Shown piece by piece: positions 48,000 through 60,843 of a stretch of DNA of 64,000 nucleotides. The position numbers were made by a program, and so were the translations under genes. Below the pieces are notes generated by a model. The model was not told the origin of the DNA, made no database searches, and saw only the letters and a program-made list of their open reading frames with translations. Source of the stretch: Xylaria sp. FL1777 (taxonomy: Eukaryota > Ascomycota > Sordariomycetes > Xylariales > Xylariaceae); NCBI GenBank assembly GCA_022578965.1, contig MU400524.1:459446-523445 (forward strand), given 5' to 3'. Position 1 is the stretch's first letter. Every line of letters begins with the position of its first letter.

Positions 48000-50900
48000 T
48001 TAGCCTAAGGTTATATAAGCATTATATAATTTAATTACTAAATTTGCAAATATATTTAAAAATACTAGTTTTACTAAAGTACTAAAAAATAAATAGCTAG
48101 TTTTTTACTTTAAACCTAGTTAAAAAAACAATGTTTTAAAAAAGTGCAAAGTATATTTTATTAATTTAAAAGATTAAAAAGTAATACATAATATACTAAT
48201 TAACTTTATATTAAAAAACTAATTATTTTGCACTTAATAACTTATACTTTTTAGTTTTTTTATTTTTGTTATATAAAAGTTTATGCTTAATTTATATAAT
48301 AAAAGCAAATTTACTTATAAAAGCTATATAATAATAAATATTAAATTATTTAATAAAATAAATCTTATTAATGCTTATTTAATAAAATCTCAAGAATAAA
48401 TACTTAATAAAATAACTAGCAAAAAATATATTATATTTTATAATATAGTTGCTTTTTATTACTAGTAATATATACATTTGTTTACTAAATAAGCTATAAT
48501 AATAATTACTTATAAAAAACAATATACTTTTAATTGCTTAGTTATAAAATATAAAAATAGCAATATATATGTTTAACGCTAAATAAATATTATATTAATA
48601 CTGGTTTTTAATGCTAACTATTATTATAATAATATTTGTATTACGTTTAAAGATTTTCTGGAGTATTATTATAATTTTTACGATGTTTTTTTTATTTTGC
48701 GCTAATATAATATATTTATTAGTTTTTTTAAAACGTTTATTAGTTTTTTTAATGTTATAGTGCTAAGTTGTTATGTTAACTTTTTTAGTTTTTTTACTAC
48801 TAAAAAAAAACTTAATGCTATAGCTAAATTATTATTTTTTTTTATTTTTAAAGACTTTAAAACTTTCTTTAAAATAACAAGCTATATAAAATTAAACGTA
48901 CTTTAGTATATAAAAATAATCCAACTTTTTAAAAACAGAAAAACTTTTTTATTATAGTAATACTTATGTAATAATAATATAAAAGCTAAACATAAATAAT
49001 AGTTTTTAAAAGTTTTAGTTAATACGCTTAATAAAAACAAGCGATTATTTTTTAAATTTATTAAAACAGCTTTAATTAAATTTATAGTTTTTTATTTTTT
49101 TTTTTTTAATTAAATTTTATATATAAATTTTAATGTTTTTAAACTTAGTATAAAAGTTATAATATATTATATAGCTAATAATTGCTTTACTAAAATATTT
49201 ATTTTTACTAAAGATTTTATTGCAGTTAAGCTTATAATATATTTTCTTTATACTATAATTAAAGCAATAGCATTTTTGTTATATATATTTACTTATTTTA
49301 AGAAAAAATACTAGCTTACTAAAATAAAAGTTTTAAGGTTTATATAAGCTTTTTAAAAAACTTGCTATTAAATTAATATATTATAAGCTAAAATATATGT
49401 TTTTATTAACTATAAAGCAATTATTAAACTATTTAAGCATAAAAATCTAGTTAATTTAATAGCATTAAGCAATAAAAACTTTAAACTTATTAAAGCTATA
49501 AAATATATTAGCTGCTTTAATTTTAACATTATATATAAGCTTAATAAATTATATATTATATTTAACGCTTTATTTTGCTTGCTAAAAACTAGTAAAAAAA
49601 AAAACTATAGTAATAACTTTAAGTTTTTACTAAATAACGCTAAAAAATATTAGTTTTATTATGTTAATAATTTTAATTTTAACTTTTTTTAAGAATATAT
49701 TTTTTTTAATAAAGTTATATTTGCAGTATGCTTAATATTTTTTTATAAACTTTTAGAAAACCTTGCTTTATTTAAAAAAACTGCTTTTATTTAATTATTA
49801 CTTAAGTTTAAAACTAAACTCCAAAAAAGTTATTTTAAAGATTTTAAGTAGTAAAACGTTATAAACATTATTAAACGTAATATAAACTTTAAACTAAATA
49901 ATTAAGCTAACTTTTTATTTTTTTTTAAGGATAGCATTTTATAAAAAAGATTTAATATATATAATTGTTTTTGTATTTTTTAAACATGTTATATAAAAAT
50001 ATTTAAACTATTATATAAAAAAAACTATATTAGCAACAAAAAATTTTAAAATTTCTTTCTTAAGTTTATTATTAATAAAAAAAAACTAAAAAGATTTTTT
50101 TAAAGTTATTTGTAATATATAGCTTTTTAAACCTGCTATTATAAGCTATATAGATTTTTTTAGCTTATATTAAGTTTACTTTGTTTGTTTTATATAATTA
50201 TGCTAAATATAGCTATAGCTTTATTTAAATTTTACTAAAGTTATAATATTTTTATGCTTTTTATATGCAAATTTTCTAAAGTAATGCAAGTTATTTTTAG
50301 TTGCTATAATTAAACTATAATTTAATAAGCTAATGTTATATTAAATAAACTTTTTTTAATTAATTAAAGAATTTTAAAAATAATTATTAGCAATAAAAAT
50401 ATTAAGTTTTTGTTTATTATATAGTAATATATTTAGTAATGTTTTAAAACTTAATTATTTTATGCTATAACATATTATTTACTAATAAACAGTTAAACTA
50501 AAAAAATAATTTTGCTTATTAAAACTACTTTAAAATATTATTTTTATGCGTTAAAAAACTTAAGTTGCTAAAAAAACGCGCTATTTTAACTTTAGTTTAA
50601 ACTTAATAACTTTTGTTTTACTATAACGTATTAAATATTAAACAAAACTATTTTAAGGTTTACTTTAAACTTTATTTTAAAAATTTTTAATAATTATAAG
50701 CTATAGTTTACGTTTTATATAAAAATATATAACGCTATAGCTATTTTTTTACTTTTTATTAAGGCATATTATAACTAATAATATTAACTTATATTTTTTA
50801 ATATTAATTAAAAAGTTTTGCTTTGTTTTTATAAAAATTATAACATTTTTTAAGCTATTATATTTAATAAAAAGCTTAAATAATAATTTGCTAAACTTTT

Positions 50901-51210
50901 TAAAGTTATTAAAAAAATTAAACAGTTAATATATAAACTTAAGTTTTTAGCTTATTTTAAAATATATAATGTTATTTTTATAAACTATTTTAAACTTGCG
51001 CTATTTATAAATTATTTTAAAAAATATTTTTTATATGCTAGCAAAATTTACTTAAAGTTATATACTAAAAAGATTATTAATAAAAACTATAAAAAACGCA
51101 AGTATTTTTTTAAATATATTAGTTTAAGCTTTAAATATTATAAATAAGTTACTTTTGTAAAATTAAATAAAAAAGCTAAAAAATTACTAATAAATTATAA
51201 ACAAAAAAAG
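48000..51210 (+). mobile_element. Ty3/Gypsy chromovirus pol fossil (element B), ends unknown
   Basis: One decayed plus-strand frame carries the ordered domains of a Gypsy pol. In the reverse transcriptase (about 48,300-48,700), YKNSNIYV matches the usual KNSPAYV region. The YxDD box reads Y-Y-N-N at 48,625-48,633, as expected from GAY to AAY mutation, followed by ICITFKDF. RNase H covers about 49,000-49,600, with NYKAIIKLF at the usual DHKAI site and KLYIIFNAL at its end. Integrase (about 49,850-50,900) has a CCHC remnant near 50,130 and FICKFSKVM. A chromodomain-like end is at 51,070-51,190 (YKKRKYFFKY, then SFKYYK). Stops fall mainly where CAA, CAG or TGG would be. The lineage differs from element A. 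LTRs were not found. Confidence 0.85.
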
Positions 51211-52973
51211 CTAATAAAATAAAGTAAAAAAGCTACTATTATATACTTTAGTATATATATTAATATTAAAAATATATTAATATATAAAACAAATTAGCAA
51301 TTAAACTAATATATTAAAATTAAGCACTTTAGTGCATATATATTAGTAGCTAATAAAGTAGTAATTAATAAAAGTATATATATTAATAGCTAATAAAAGC
51401 ATTGTTAATTTGTTAAAAAGCACTTTGTTATATAACCTATAAAGCATAAACTGTTATAAAATTAGCACAGAGGTAACCCTTAGAGCAGCTTAATGCCTTT
51501 ATATATACTTTGCACTTTTTTTTTTGCTAGCTAGAGCTAAGGTTACGTAATGATTTACTTGGCTTATTAAGCTTACGATGATTTAAAGTTTACTAGGCTT
51601 ATAGTAATTTAGTGCTTACTAAACTTGCAGTAATTTAAGAAAAATTATTACTTTTTTTACTTTTTCTTTGTTTATATAATTATGTACTTTTTATATTTAG
51701 TTATTTATTTAGTTTTAGTTTTTTAGCTATTAATTTTTTATAACTGTTAAGTATTAATATATTTATTACTTTTAAACTTTTAAAACTTTTATTAATGCAT
51801 AGTAGTAAAAATACTTTAAAAACTTCTTTAATGAATTACTGTTAAAGATTTTATTGTTATTTGTAAATTAAAACCTTAAAAGCAAACTTATTATATTAAT
51901 ATATAATAAGTTTATTATACTTTAATAGCTTTTTAATTAATAAAACTTAATATATAAAAACAAATACTAGTATAAAAAGTTAAATAATAAATAGTTTATA
52001 AAATAAACTTTTAAAAGTATACTAAAAAAATATTTAAAAAATAAAAATGCTAAATAGCATTACGTAAATAAACTTTACTTAATAATTAATAAACTAAATT
52101 TAAGTTATATTACTAAAAACAAAAAGTTAAAAATTAAGTTTAAAAATTTTAAAGATTTTTAGAACTAATAATATACTAAAACAATAAACTTTAGTACTTT
52201 TATTAGCTATTTTTACTAAAAGAAAAGCAATAGCAAAAAAAAAAAAGTTAAGTAGCAGTAATAAAAAAAAACTAACACTAACGCTAGTACTACAAAGCAA
52301 ACTAGTTGCTTTAACTTAAAAGGCAGCTTAAATATTAAGCGTTATAACTTTAAAACTAGCATAAATATTAGCTATAGTAATTAAAGCAGCAATAATAATT
52401 ACTACTATAATAATAAATTAAAGCTTTAAATAAATAATTATACTATAACTAATATTAATATTATTATTAGTAAACTTAATGCTTACTTTTATTATTATTA
52501 TATTTAAAGTAATAACTTAAAATAAAAAACTTAACTTTTTATTACTATTATTGCTTTTATTATTAAAATTATTTATAATGTTAAAAATGTTAAACATTAA
52601 AAGTTTTAAACTTATTGCTTTAAAGCTTTATAATAAATTTATAAATATAAAAGCTTTTTTAATTTATGTTAAACTTTATTTAAAATAGCACTTTATTACT
52701 ATTATAAAAAAAGATTAAAAAGTAATAACTATTTTATAATTTTTATTAGAAAAAGTATTAAAATAGTTTTAACTTATTTTAAAGAATTTTTTAAAAGCTA
52801 ATAAATTAACTAACTTTAAGCTAAAAACAAAAAAAATTTTTAAAAATTACGTTAAGTTTAAAAATTAAATAAAAGCATTATTTAAAAATATCTAAAGAGC
52901 AAAATATATAAAAAAAGTATTTTACTGCTTAAAACAAACAAAAATAGCAGCAAATTATGCTATAAAATTTAAA
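51211..52973. other. AT-rich DNA between elements B and A
   Basis: This should include the 3' LTR of element B and an older, unassigned repeat into which element A inserted. Apart from the degenerate tandem repeat at 51,551-51,635 nothing specific is recognised. Confidence 0.45.
51551..51635 (+). repeat. Degenerate tandem repeat, about 28-bp unit, three copies
   Basis: Three successive units with the pattern TGATTTA...CTTATTAAGCTTACGA, TGATTTA...ACTAGGCTTATAGTA and ATTTAG...ACTAAACTTGCAGTA. The copies differ mostly by transitions, in line with decay of an older perfect array. It lies in a slightly GC-richer patch (51,470-51,560) between elements B and A. Confidence 0.5.
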
Positions 52974-52978
52974 CAATT

Positions 52979-53171
52979 TGTTATAACTAAGCTACTCAAG
53001 TACTTTAGCACATGTTATAGGTTATATGTATATATAGGATATTTTTCTTATATTTATTTTATAGGAGTTTCCTCTTTTCTTTAAGCTTTAGTCTTGTTAA
53101 ATACCTACTATAAAACTAAAGATATATTAACTATTGTACTTAACTTTTAATGCTTTATATTTCCTGTAATA
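52979..53171 (+). repeat. 5' LTR of element A (193 bp)
   Basis: Begins TGTTATAACTAAGC and ends TTCCTGTAATA, a decayed form of the 3' LTR end. Same length as the 3' LTR, with 24 differences that I count, every one a C/T or G/A transition. Preceded by CAATT. The primer-binding site just downstream is not readable. Confidence 0.95.
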
Positions 53172-54724
53172 ATTTTAAAGCTTTTTAAGATAAGGTTACT
53201 TATAATACTTTGTTATACTATAGAATAGCTAAATATTAACTAACTATATAAGCTAGTGCTATTTTTAATAGCTTTTTTTTGAGACAAACTTTAATAATGA
53301 ATTAAGAATGAACTTAGCACGAATTATTTTTAGAACTAGGCTTAAGCAAACAACGATTACTTAGTGCTTTAAGTGTTAATACTTAACTATTGCAAACATA
53401 GATTATATAGCTTTTAGCTAAAATTAAAGAGCTAAAGCAGTAAGTTGCGCAGCAAAAAAATAAAAGCAAACAAGTTGCTTTAAAATCGAAAATAGCTTAT
53501 ATTACTTTTACTTTATAATTAAGTAAACAAAAAAACTAAGAAATAATATTTTTAAAAAAACAAAAGAACTTTTTAAACCTTAAAAAATAATTTTGTAACT
53601 TAAGTTAAAAATAAGGACATAAGGATTCTAGTAATAATAATGACTTTTTATTTTCTAGCTTTAATAAAAAGCATAATTAAAAAAGACCTAAATACTAATT
53701 ACGTTAAAATTGCTTATATTACTATTAGCGCTATTTATTTAAAGATATTAATTTTAGCTAACTATTAAAGTTTAATTATAACTTTTTTAACATAAAATTT
53801 ACTTATTAACGTTAGCTAAAATAAGTAAAAAAACTTTAAACTATTTTTAAAAAAGCTAATTAGAAATTTTATTGCAATAAAAATAAAATCTTATATGCGT
53901 ATAGTAATATAAACTAAAACTATAAAAATGCTTATTAATTAACATTGCAAAGGTTATTAACTTTAAAAAAAAAACAATTTAGAACTAACTAAAAAGTATT
54001 TTTAAACTAAACTAAAACTTTGCTTAAGTAGTTTGCTTTTTTATAAGCTAATATAAGCGTACAATTAAAACAAACAAGTTAATAAGCTAACTAAAACTTA
54101 AAACTGTTTAATTAATACTTTGTTAGCATTAAACTTTAGAATGTTTGCTAAAACAAAAGCAAAAAAGCCTTGTTATACTATTAAAAACTAAGTGTATTAC
54201 TTTAGCAAAAGCTAATAAATTATTATAATTTACTGCTAACTATATAAGCTAATATAATTAATGCTATATAATAATACTAAGAATTAATAATTAAGGAATA
54301 ATGCTTAAACTATAATAAAAAAAAACTAGAGTTAAACGTTACTTAAATTACTAGTAAATTAACCTTAAATATTAAATAAAACCAAACTAATAATTAGTAC
54401 ACTAATACTAGCTATAAAAACAATAATACTAGTTTTAATAGTTAAAACTATTTTTATAAAAGCAATAATTATAATAATAGCTGTAATAATAATAACTAAA
54501 GATTTTATAAAAGCAATAATAGTTATAAAAGCTAAAACTAATATTATAAAAGTAATAATAATAAAAGTTATAGCTAATATTAAAACTAAAGATATATAAA
54601 CAACTGAAATAATAATAATAATACTTATACTTTGGAAAACCGTTATATTTTTAGAACTTTTTTAAATTAACCTTAAAATAATAATAAAAGTAGTTTAAAT
54701 TTAAACTTTTATAAAAACTTTACT

Positions 54725-54766
54725 TGCTATAGCTATAAATAACTTAGCTATATTACTTTTAATTAC
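54725..54766 (+). pseudogene. gag CCHC zinc-knuckle fossil of element A
   Basis: Fourteen codons keep the spacing C-x2-C-x4-H-x4-C if TAT/TAC are read as mutated TGT/CAT/TGC codons: TGC at 54,725, TAT at 54,734 (Cys), TAT at 54,749 (His) and TAC at 54,764 (Cys). All changes needed are G-to-A or C-to-T. The surrounding frame is low-complexity, as gag linkers often are. Confidence 0.7.
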
Positions 54767-55800
54767 TTTTAGCCTAAAAGTAATAATAATAATAGCAATA
54801 ATAGAAACAATAAATCTAGTAGCTATACTAGCTATAATAATAACACTACTTAAAAACAAATTATCTAAAAAATCTAAGTAAATAAAAACTAGAATATAAA
54901 TAAAAAAAACTAAAAACAGTAATTAAAGTTTTATATACTTTTTTTACAAAAGCTATAATATTATAACTTAAAAAACAAGTAATAAGCTTAGCATTAATTA
55001 TATTAGCTATAAGTTTTAAGTTAAAATTATTACTTTATATATTTATTTTATGCTGTTTTTATATTTTTTGCACTATTTATTTTGTTAGCTTTATAAAACC
55101 ATTTATTAAAACTTATGTTAATTTTAATTTATATGCTAAATATAACTATATTAGTTTTACTTTTGCTTTTTATTATAAATTATAGCAAGCATTTTTTTAT
55201 ATATTTGCATTATAGCATGCTACTAAAAATAGATTTTTTACTTATAAAGCTTATTAAGTTATTTGCAAATTAACTAATAGTTGTAGTATTACTTGCAGAA
55301 TTAAGCATGCATATATAGCTATTAATTATAACTATTGCTTTAAAGGCAGCTTTTTTTTACTATTTTAAACTACTTTAAAAAATAAAAAAATTATATTAAA
55401 TTTAAGCATTAATTAATAGTTTTTTAAATTATGTTACTTTTAAGTAAAAATACTTAGTTTAACTAAGTTTATAAAAGCTTGCTAAAACTAGGCTTGCTAC
55501 TATGTTATTATTTAATTATTTAAACTTATATAGCTTAAAAAGTTAAAAAAAAGCTTTAATTATTTCGATTTTATAGTAATTTTAAAAAAGTTTTATAATT
55601 TATTTAAGTTTTTTAATATTAGCAAAGCAAACATATTATTACAATTAAAGCAAGAAAACTTTGCTATTAAGCTAAAAAAAAACGTAGTTATACTTTATTT
55701 TTTTATATACTTATTAGCTTAAAATAAGCTAAAAAAACTATAAAAATAGCTTAATAAAATGTTAAAAGCAAAAAAGATTAAAAAGTTTACTAGTTTTATT

Positions 55801-56178
55801 AGCGCTTTAATTCTTTTTATACTTAAAAGAAATAAAAGCTTATGCTTATATATAAACTATAAAAAACTTAATTGGGTTATATGCAAAAATTAATATATTT
55901 TACTACTTATTTTAGAGCTGCTTAATAAAATTTTAAAAGCTAAGATTTTTAGCAAAATTAACTTTAAAAACGCTTATTATTATTTATGCATTTAAAAAAA
56001 AAATAAATAAAAAACAGCGTTTTATATATGCTATAGCTACTATAAATTTTTAGTTATGCTTATAAGTTTATTAAATGCTTTTGTTACTTTTTAAAGTTAT
56101 ATATAAAAAGCACTTAATAATATAATAAATATATTTTGCATTATATATTTTAATAATGTGCTTATTTTTTCTTTAAAT
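55801..56178 (+). pseudogene. Reverse transcriptase fossil of element A
   Basis: Reading from 55,801, the decayed frame shows LILFILKRNKSLCLYINYKK and KLNWV, matching the opening RT blocks. From 56,041 it shows FLVMLISLLNAFVTF, then FCIIYFNNVLIFS. The two catalytic Asp codons are now Asn (AAT AAT), the product expected from G-to-A mutation. Stop codons sit where Gln and Asn/Gln codons are usual. Confidence 0.9.
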
Positions 56179-57329
56179 AAAAATTTTTATATAAAACATA
56201 TTTAGAACGTTATTAAAAAGCTATAAAAAGCAAAACTATATGCTAAGCTATTTAAGTGCTAATTTTATTAAAAAAAAATCGAATTTTTAAATTATATTAT
56301 TTTTAGCTAAAAAATTAAAATAAACTTTTTACGTATAAATATTATTTAGCAATAGTTTATATTAAATATTTATTAAGTGTTATAATAATTTTTAAGGTTT
56401 TATAATTTTTACTGCTGTTTTATAAACGGGTATTTTTATATTGCTGCGCTTTTGTTTAAGTATTTAAAAAAAAACGCAATAAAAACAAAAAAAAATTAAA
56501 TTTTTTTAAATAGTTCTAAAAAAAAGGCTTTTAAAAACCTTTAGAATGCATTTAAGCAGGCTATTTTTTTTACACATTTTAACCCTAAAAAACAAATATT
56601 ATTAAAAACCAATTTTTTTAAAGTAGCTTTTACAGAAAATTTATTTTAGCAAAATAATTAAAGCATTTTTAAACTAGTTATATTTTATTTTTAAAAGCTA
56701 TTTAAAAAAAAAATGCAGTATAGTACGCTTAACTAAAAAATGCTTGCAATAATAAATTGCTTTAAGTACTAATAGTATTATTTATAAAAAAGCAATTTAT
56801 TAATTAAAGTATTAATTAACTATGCTAACTTTTAAACGTTTATAAAAACACTAAAGCTTAATAAAAAGCAAGCTTATTAATATTTATTATTAGCTTTTTT
56901 TAACTTTATTATTAAATACTAAGCAGGCAAAAAAAACAAAGCTAATCTTTTTTTATGCTATTTTAATTATATAGCTATTTTGCTTAGTAATATTAATATT
57001 TTTTTAACGTTAGAAAAAAAAGTTGTAGTAATATAACAAGTTAAAGTTTTTAATTTATACTTTAGTACTTAAGCTAAAGCTTTATATTTTAAAGCTATAC
57101 TTACTAAAAAAGCTTTTTTTATTTAAGCAGTTATATGTTTATATGCGCAAATAGCTGCAGGCTTAAAAAAATTAAAAGATTTAAAAGCTTTTAAAAAGCT
57201 AAAAAACCTTATTTAAAAGGTTTAAAAAAAAAACCTTAAATGTTATACAATTATAAAACAATTAAAAGCAAAAAAGCCTATAAATCTTTAATAGTTAATA
57301 AAAAAATCTTTAATTTATTACAAAAATAA

Positions 57330-57820
57330 AATTTATATTTTTTTTAAAAAGGCTATATATTTTTAACTTATTAAGCTATACTATAATAATTTTTTAGCTA
57401 AATATTTTAGCTAAAGCTATACTTTAGAACTACTATAATAAAAGTTTTATTAAAGCAATATAAAACTAAATATTAAAAAATATATATAAAGCTATATAAT
57501 TTGCTTTAAAACTAAAGCAAAACATTATTAAAAATATAGTAAACTTAACGCTTTGCTAATATTTAATAAACTTATATAAAAGTTATTTATAAACTTTATT
57601 ACAAGTTTACTAAAAACCTTTTATAAAAAAAAACTAATTAATGCTATTTTTGTTATTATAAACAGATTTACTAAGCTTATATACTTATTTTTAGTTAATA
57701 CTATTATAACTTTAGTTAAGCTAGCAGTTTTATTTTACTATAAAATTAAATATATTTATAGTAGCTTAAAAAGTATTGTTTTTAATAAAAGCTTTGTTTT
57801 TATTAGTTAATTTTAGTTTA
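57330..57820 (+). pseudogene. Integrase fossil of element A
   Basis: The decayed frame holds a Zn-binding remnant (CIIC preceded by FY and LELL blocks), then NFITSLLKTFYKKKLINAIF, VIINRFTKLIYL and LKSIVFNKSFVF. This is the recognisable order of the Ty3/Gypsy integrase core, with catalytic Asp codons changed to Asn. Confidence 0.88.
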
Positions 57821-58464
57821 ATTTATATTATTACTTAAAAGTTAAGCAAAAGCTTTTAGTAATATTTTACCTTAGAACTAATAAACAAATAAAACAAATA
57901 AACTAAGTAATTAAAAGCTATTTTAAGTGCTTTATAAATAGTAAACAAACTAATTAGCTTTAATTTTTACTTTAAGCCTTTTTTGCTATAAATTTTGCTA
58001 TTAATTCTATAATTAAACGATTATTTTTTAAAGCTTTATATAGTTATATGTTAAAATTCCGTTTGTTTATTAAAAACAACTTTATATTAAAAAAAATCCT
58101 AGCTATATAAAAACGTTTTAATAAGTTATAAACTATTAAAAATAAAATAACAAAGCAATAGCAAATTATAACTAATAAATATATAAAACACTATAATAAT
58201 AAGCATAAACTTATAACTTTTAAAACTAAAAACTTAATAGTACTATTAATAAAAAATATTAAGTTTAAAAATAAAAAATTAGCGCTTAAGTTTATTAAAC
58301 TTTTCTGAATTTTTTTTATAGTTAGTTTATAAGCATACTATATTAGTTTTTTAAAACAATATAGCTGCTTTTATTTCGTTTTTTTAATTTAGTTATTTAA
58401 GCTTTAAAAAGCTAAACATAAATATAGTTTATTTATACTAAACCTTAAAAATAAATTAAAAAAA

Positions 58465-58605
58465 TAAGAGATTAAAAATATAATAAGTAAAATAACTTAT
58501 AATAAAAAAAAATATTATTTTATTAAATAAAAAAGCTAGCTAACTAAGTATAATTAATAAGTATTTACTACTAATATTATAGCTTTTAAAGCAATTAAGA
58601 ACTTT
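58465..58605 (+). pseudogene. Chromodomain fossil of element A
   Basis: After the integrase the frame reads EIKNIISKITYNKKKYYFIK, then a block in which TAA/TAG codons stand at the positions of three expected Trp residues, then FKAIKNF. The spacing fits a chromodomain that would target insertion to heterochromatin. Confidence 0.7.
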
Positions 58606-59699
58606 AAAAAGCGCTTAAGTTATAAAAGAAAAGCAAAGCTATTAAGCTAATAAAATAATATTAATTTATTATTAATTTAGCTATAAACTAAAGCTTAAAT
58701 ATATTATATATATTAACTAGTTATTTTTTTGTTTTTAATTATATAATAAAAATTGCATTTATTGCTTTAAGTTTTAAAATATTTACGCTTTATTAATAAG
58801 CTATATGCAAAAATACTACAAACAAGTTATAATATTTTTATAAAAAAGCTTTAAAACATTAATTATTAAACTTTAAAACATCTTTATATTAAAAAAAGCT
58901 AATTAAATATTTTTATTTATACTTATTAGCAATAGTTAATATAGCTTTATGCATATTTTTTTTAAAAAAAATAAAAGTAGTTTTTTAAGCTGTATATTTA
59001 TAGTTTATAACTTGCATTTTAAGTATAGTTAAACAAGCATATTGCTAGCGTTAAAAATAGTTTTAATTTTATTAAAAAATCTTATAAAATTAGTTTAAAT
59101 AAAGCTACTTATAGCGCTTATATAAAAAGGCTTAATAGCTTAGCAAGCTAAAGATTTATGCTTTGTTATTAAGTGTTTATATTTAGCATAATGTTTTTGT
59201 ATTGCTAATTATTAGCTAAACTTTATATAAAATAAAAACAAAACTATTTATTTTTATATTGCTAATTTTGTTAATTAATTAGAACTAAGCTTTATAAGTT
59301 AACAAAAAACGCAAAAATGCCTTTAGGAAATAAAACTGCATAGCTGCAAAGTTAATATAATAATTATTTGAAGTTTTTTAAATAATAATGCAATTTTTAT
59401 TTATAACAACTTTTTTATAGTTGTTTTTTTAAAGAACAAAAAAATAAACAAACTAGTTTAATAATTTTTAAATATATATTGCATTAAAATATAATATAGC
59501 AAGCAGCTAACTTATTAATAAAACTAATCTAAAATAAATATAAATTAACTTATAAGTTTGCATAAAGTATAGCTGTTTATATAGCTTATATAAGCTGTTA
59601 CTTTTGGGTTTTTAAATTTGTAAACTATATTTAAAGGCAAGCTATTTTTTAGCTAAAATGCTTTTTTAAAACGCTTAAAATAAAGCTAATATATTAACG

Positions 59700-60240
59700 A
59701 ACTACTTAGGATTATTGCTTTTTTAATAGTTTTATATTTTTTGTTTTTAGCTTTAATAGTTTATTTATAAGGTTTATAAACAAAGGTTATAACAAAAATA
59801 AGCTAACGTTTAAATAGCGTAAAAACTTTAATATTTGCATTAAAATTAAACTTATTTTTTGCGTTGTTTATATTAAAATTATGCGAGCTAGCATTTAGAT
59901 CTTTTTTAGGATTTATAAAGTTAAAATTATTTTTATTTTTATTTTTATTTTTTTTTTTTTAACTTGTAGAAGGCCTAATAGTGTTTACATTTTTATTAGA
60001 ATTAGAGCTGTTTCGAAAAAAAAGCAAACTGCTAGGACTTTTATTTTTATTACTAAAGTTATTAGATTTTTAGCAAAAAGGTTTGTTAAAGTTCTGTTTT
60101 ATAGTAGAATTAAACTTATTTCTGAATAAATTTAGGCGTAAAGCAAGTTGCGATAATTTTTTGCGTTTACATTTATAACTATAGCTTTAACTGTAATTGC
60201 GTTTATATGTATTACTTTTAACTACTGCAAGTTTAAGCAG
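59700..60240 (-). pseudogene. Possible antisense open frame near the 3' LTR of element A
   Basis: On the minus strand this part of the element has stretches with few or no stops: about 45 codons without a stop (reading NNFNFINPKKDLNASS...) and about 90 codons with only three, including KCKRKKLSQLALRLNLFRNK. It lies between the chromodomain and the 3' LTR, where a standard chromovirus has no gene. No domain is recognised; the composition is Asn/Lys-rich, partly from AT bias. It may be an extra ORF of the element or chance. Confidence 0.3.
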
Positions 60241-60645
60241 CATAATTGTAATGCAAATAAAAATTAAAAAAAAAGCAGAAAAAATATGAAATAAGTATAA
60301 AAATAGCAGTAGTAAAATGTATAGCTAAAATTAATTGTTTAGCAGCAGCTAAAAAAAAAAAAAAAAAAAAAGAAAAAAAGAAGAGAACATATAGCAATAA
60401 AAGTATAAACGTAAAATCTGCTATAAATATAGCACAAAACAAATATAACTTAATATATAAATATAAGCATAAGTACATAAGTACTTTAATTATTATACTA
60501 CATAAGTATTTTATTTAATATACTACATTTATGCTTAATTATTTTATACTACTTTATTTTATTACTTATACTTAAGATTAATTATTTTAATTAATTTTAC
60601 TTATATATAAGTTAAAAATAACCTAATTAAAAAAAAAGAAGTAGT

Positions 60646-60838
60646 TGTTATAACTAAGCTATTTAAGTACTTTAGCATATATTACAAGTTATATGTATAT
60701 ATAAGATATCCTTTTTATACTTATTTCATGGGAGTTTCCTTTTTTCTTTAAGCTTTAGTTTTATTAAATACTTACTATAAAACTAAAGATATATTAACTA
60801 TTATACTTAACCTTTAATGCTTTATACCTCCCGTGACA
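60646..60838 (+). repeat. 3' LTR of element A (193 bp)
   Basis: Begins TGTTATAACTAAGC and ends CTCCCGTGACA, so the classic TG...CA ends are intact. Followed by the target duplication CAATT at 60,839-60,843. A purine-rich tract lies directly upstream. Confidence 0.95.
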
Positions 60839-60843
60839 CAATT

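Larger units (their letters stand above)
52979..60838 (+). mobile_element. Structurally complete Ty3/Gypsy chromovirus LTR retrotransposon (element A, 7,860 bp), RIP-inactivated
   Basis: Two 193-bp LTRs bound the element, and it is flanked by a perfect 5-bp direct repeat CAATT (52,974-52,978 and 60,839-60,843). A polypurine tract precedes the 3' LTR (about 60,629-60,645). Decayed plus-strand domains are in Gypsy order. A gag CCHC knuckle is at 54,725-54,766. Reverse transcriptase runs 55,801-56,178, with KFLVMLISLLNAFVTF at the usual FGLxNAPATF box and YFNN at the YxDD box. Integrase covers about 57,330-57,820, with a Cys pair (CIIC) and NFITSLLKTF leading into the core. A chromodomain lies at about 58,465-58,605. 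RT before integrase places it in Ty3/Gypsy, and the chromodomain in the chromoviruses. Stops throughout make it non-functional. Confidence 0.95.

Noticed and set aside
60233..60478. Minus-strand 81-residue frame rich in Phe and Tyr
   Set aside because: Produced by A-runs in RIP-degraded retrotransposon DNA; hydrophobicity reflects base composition only.
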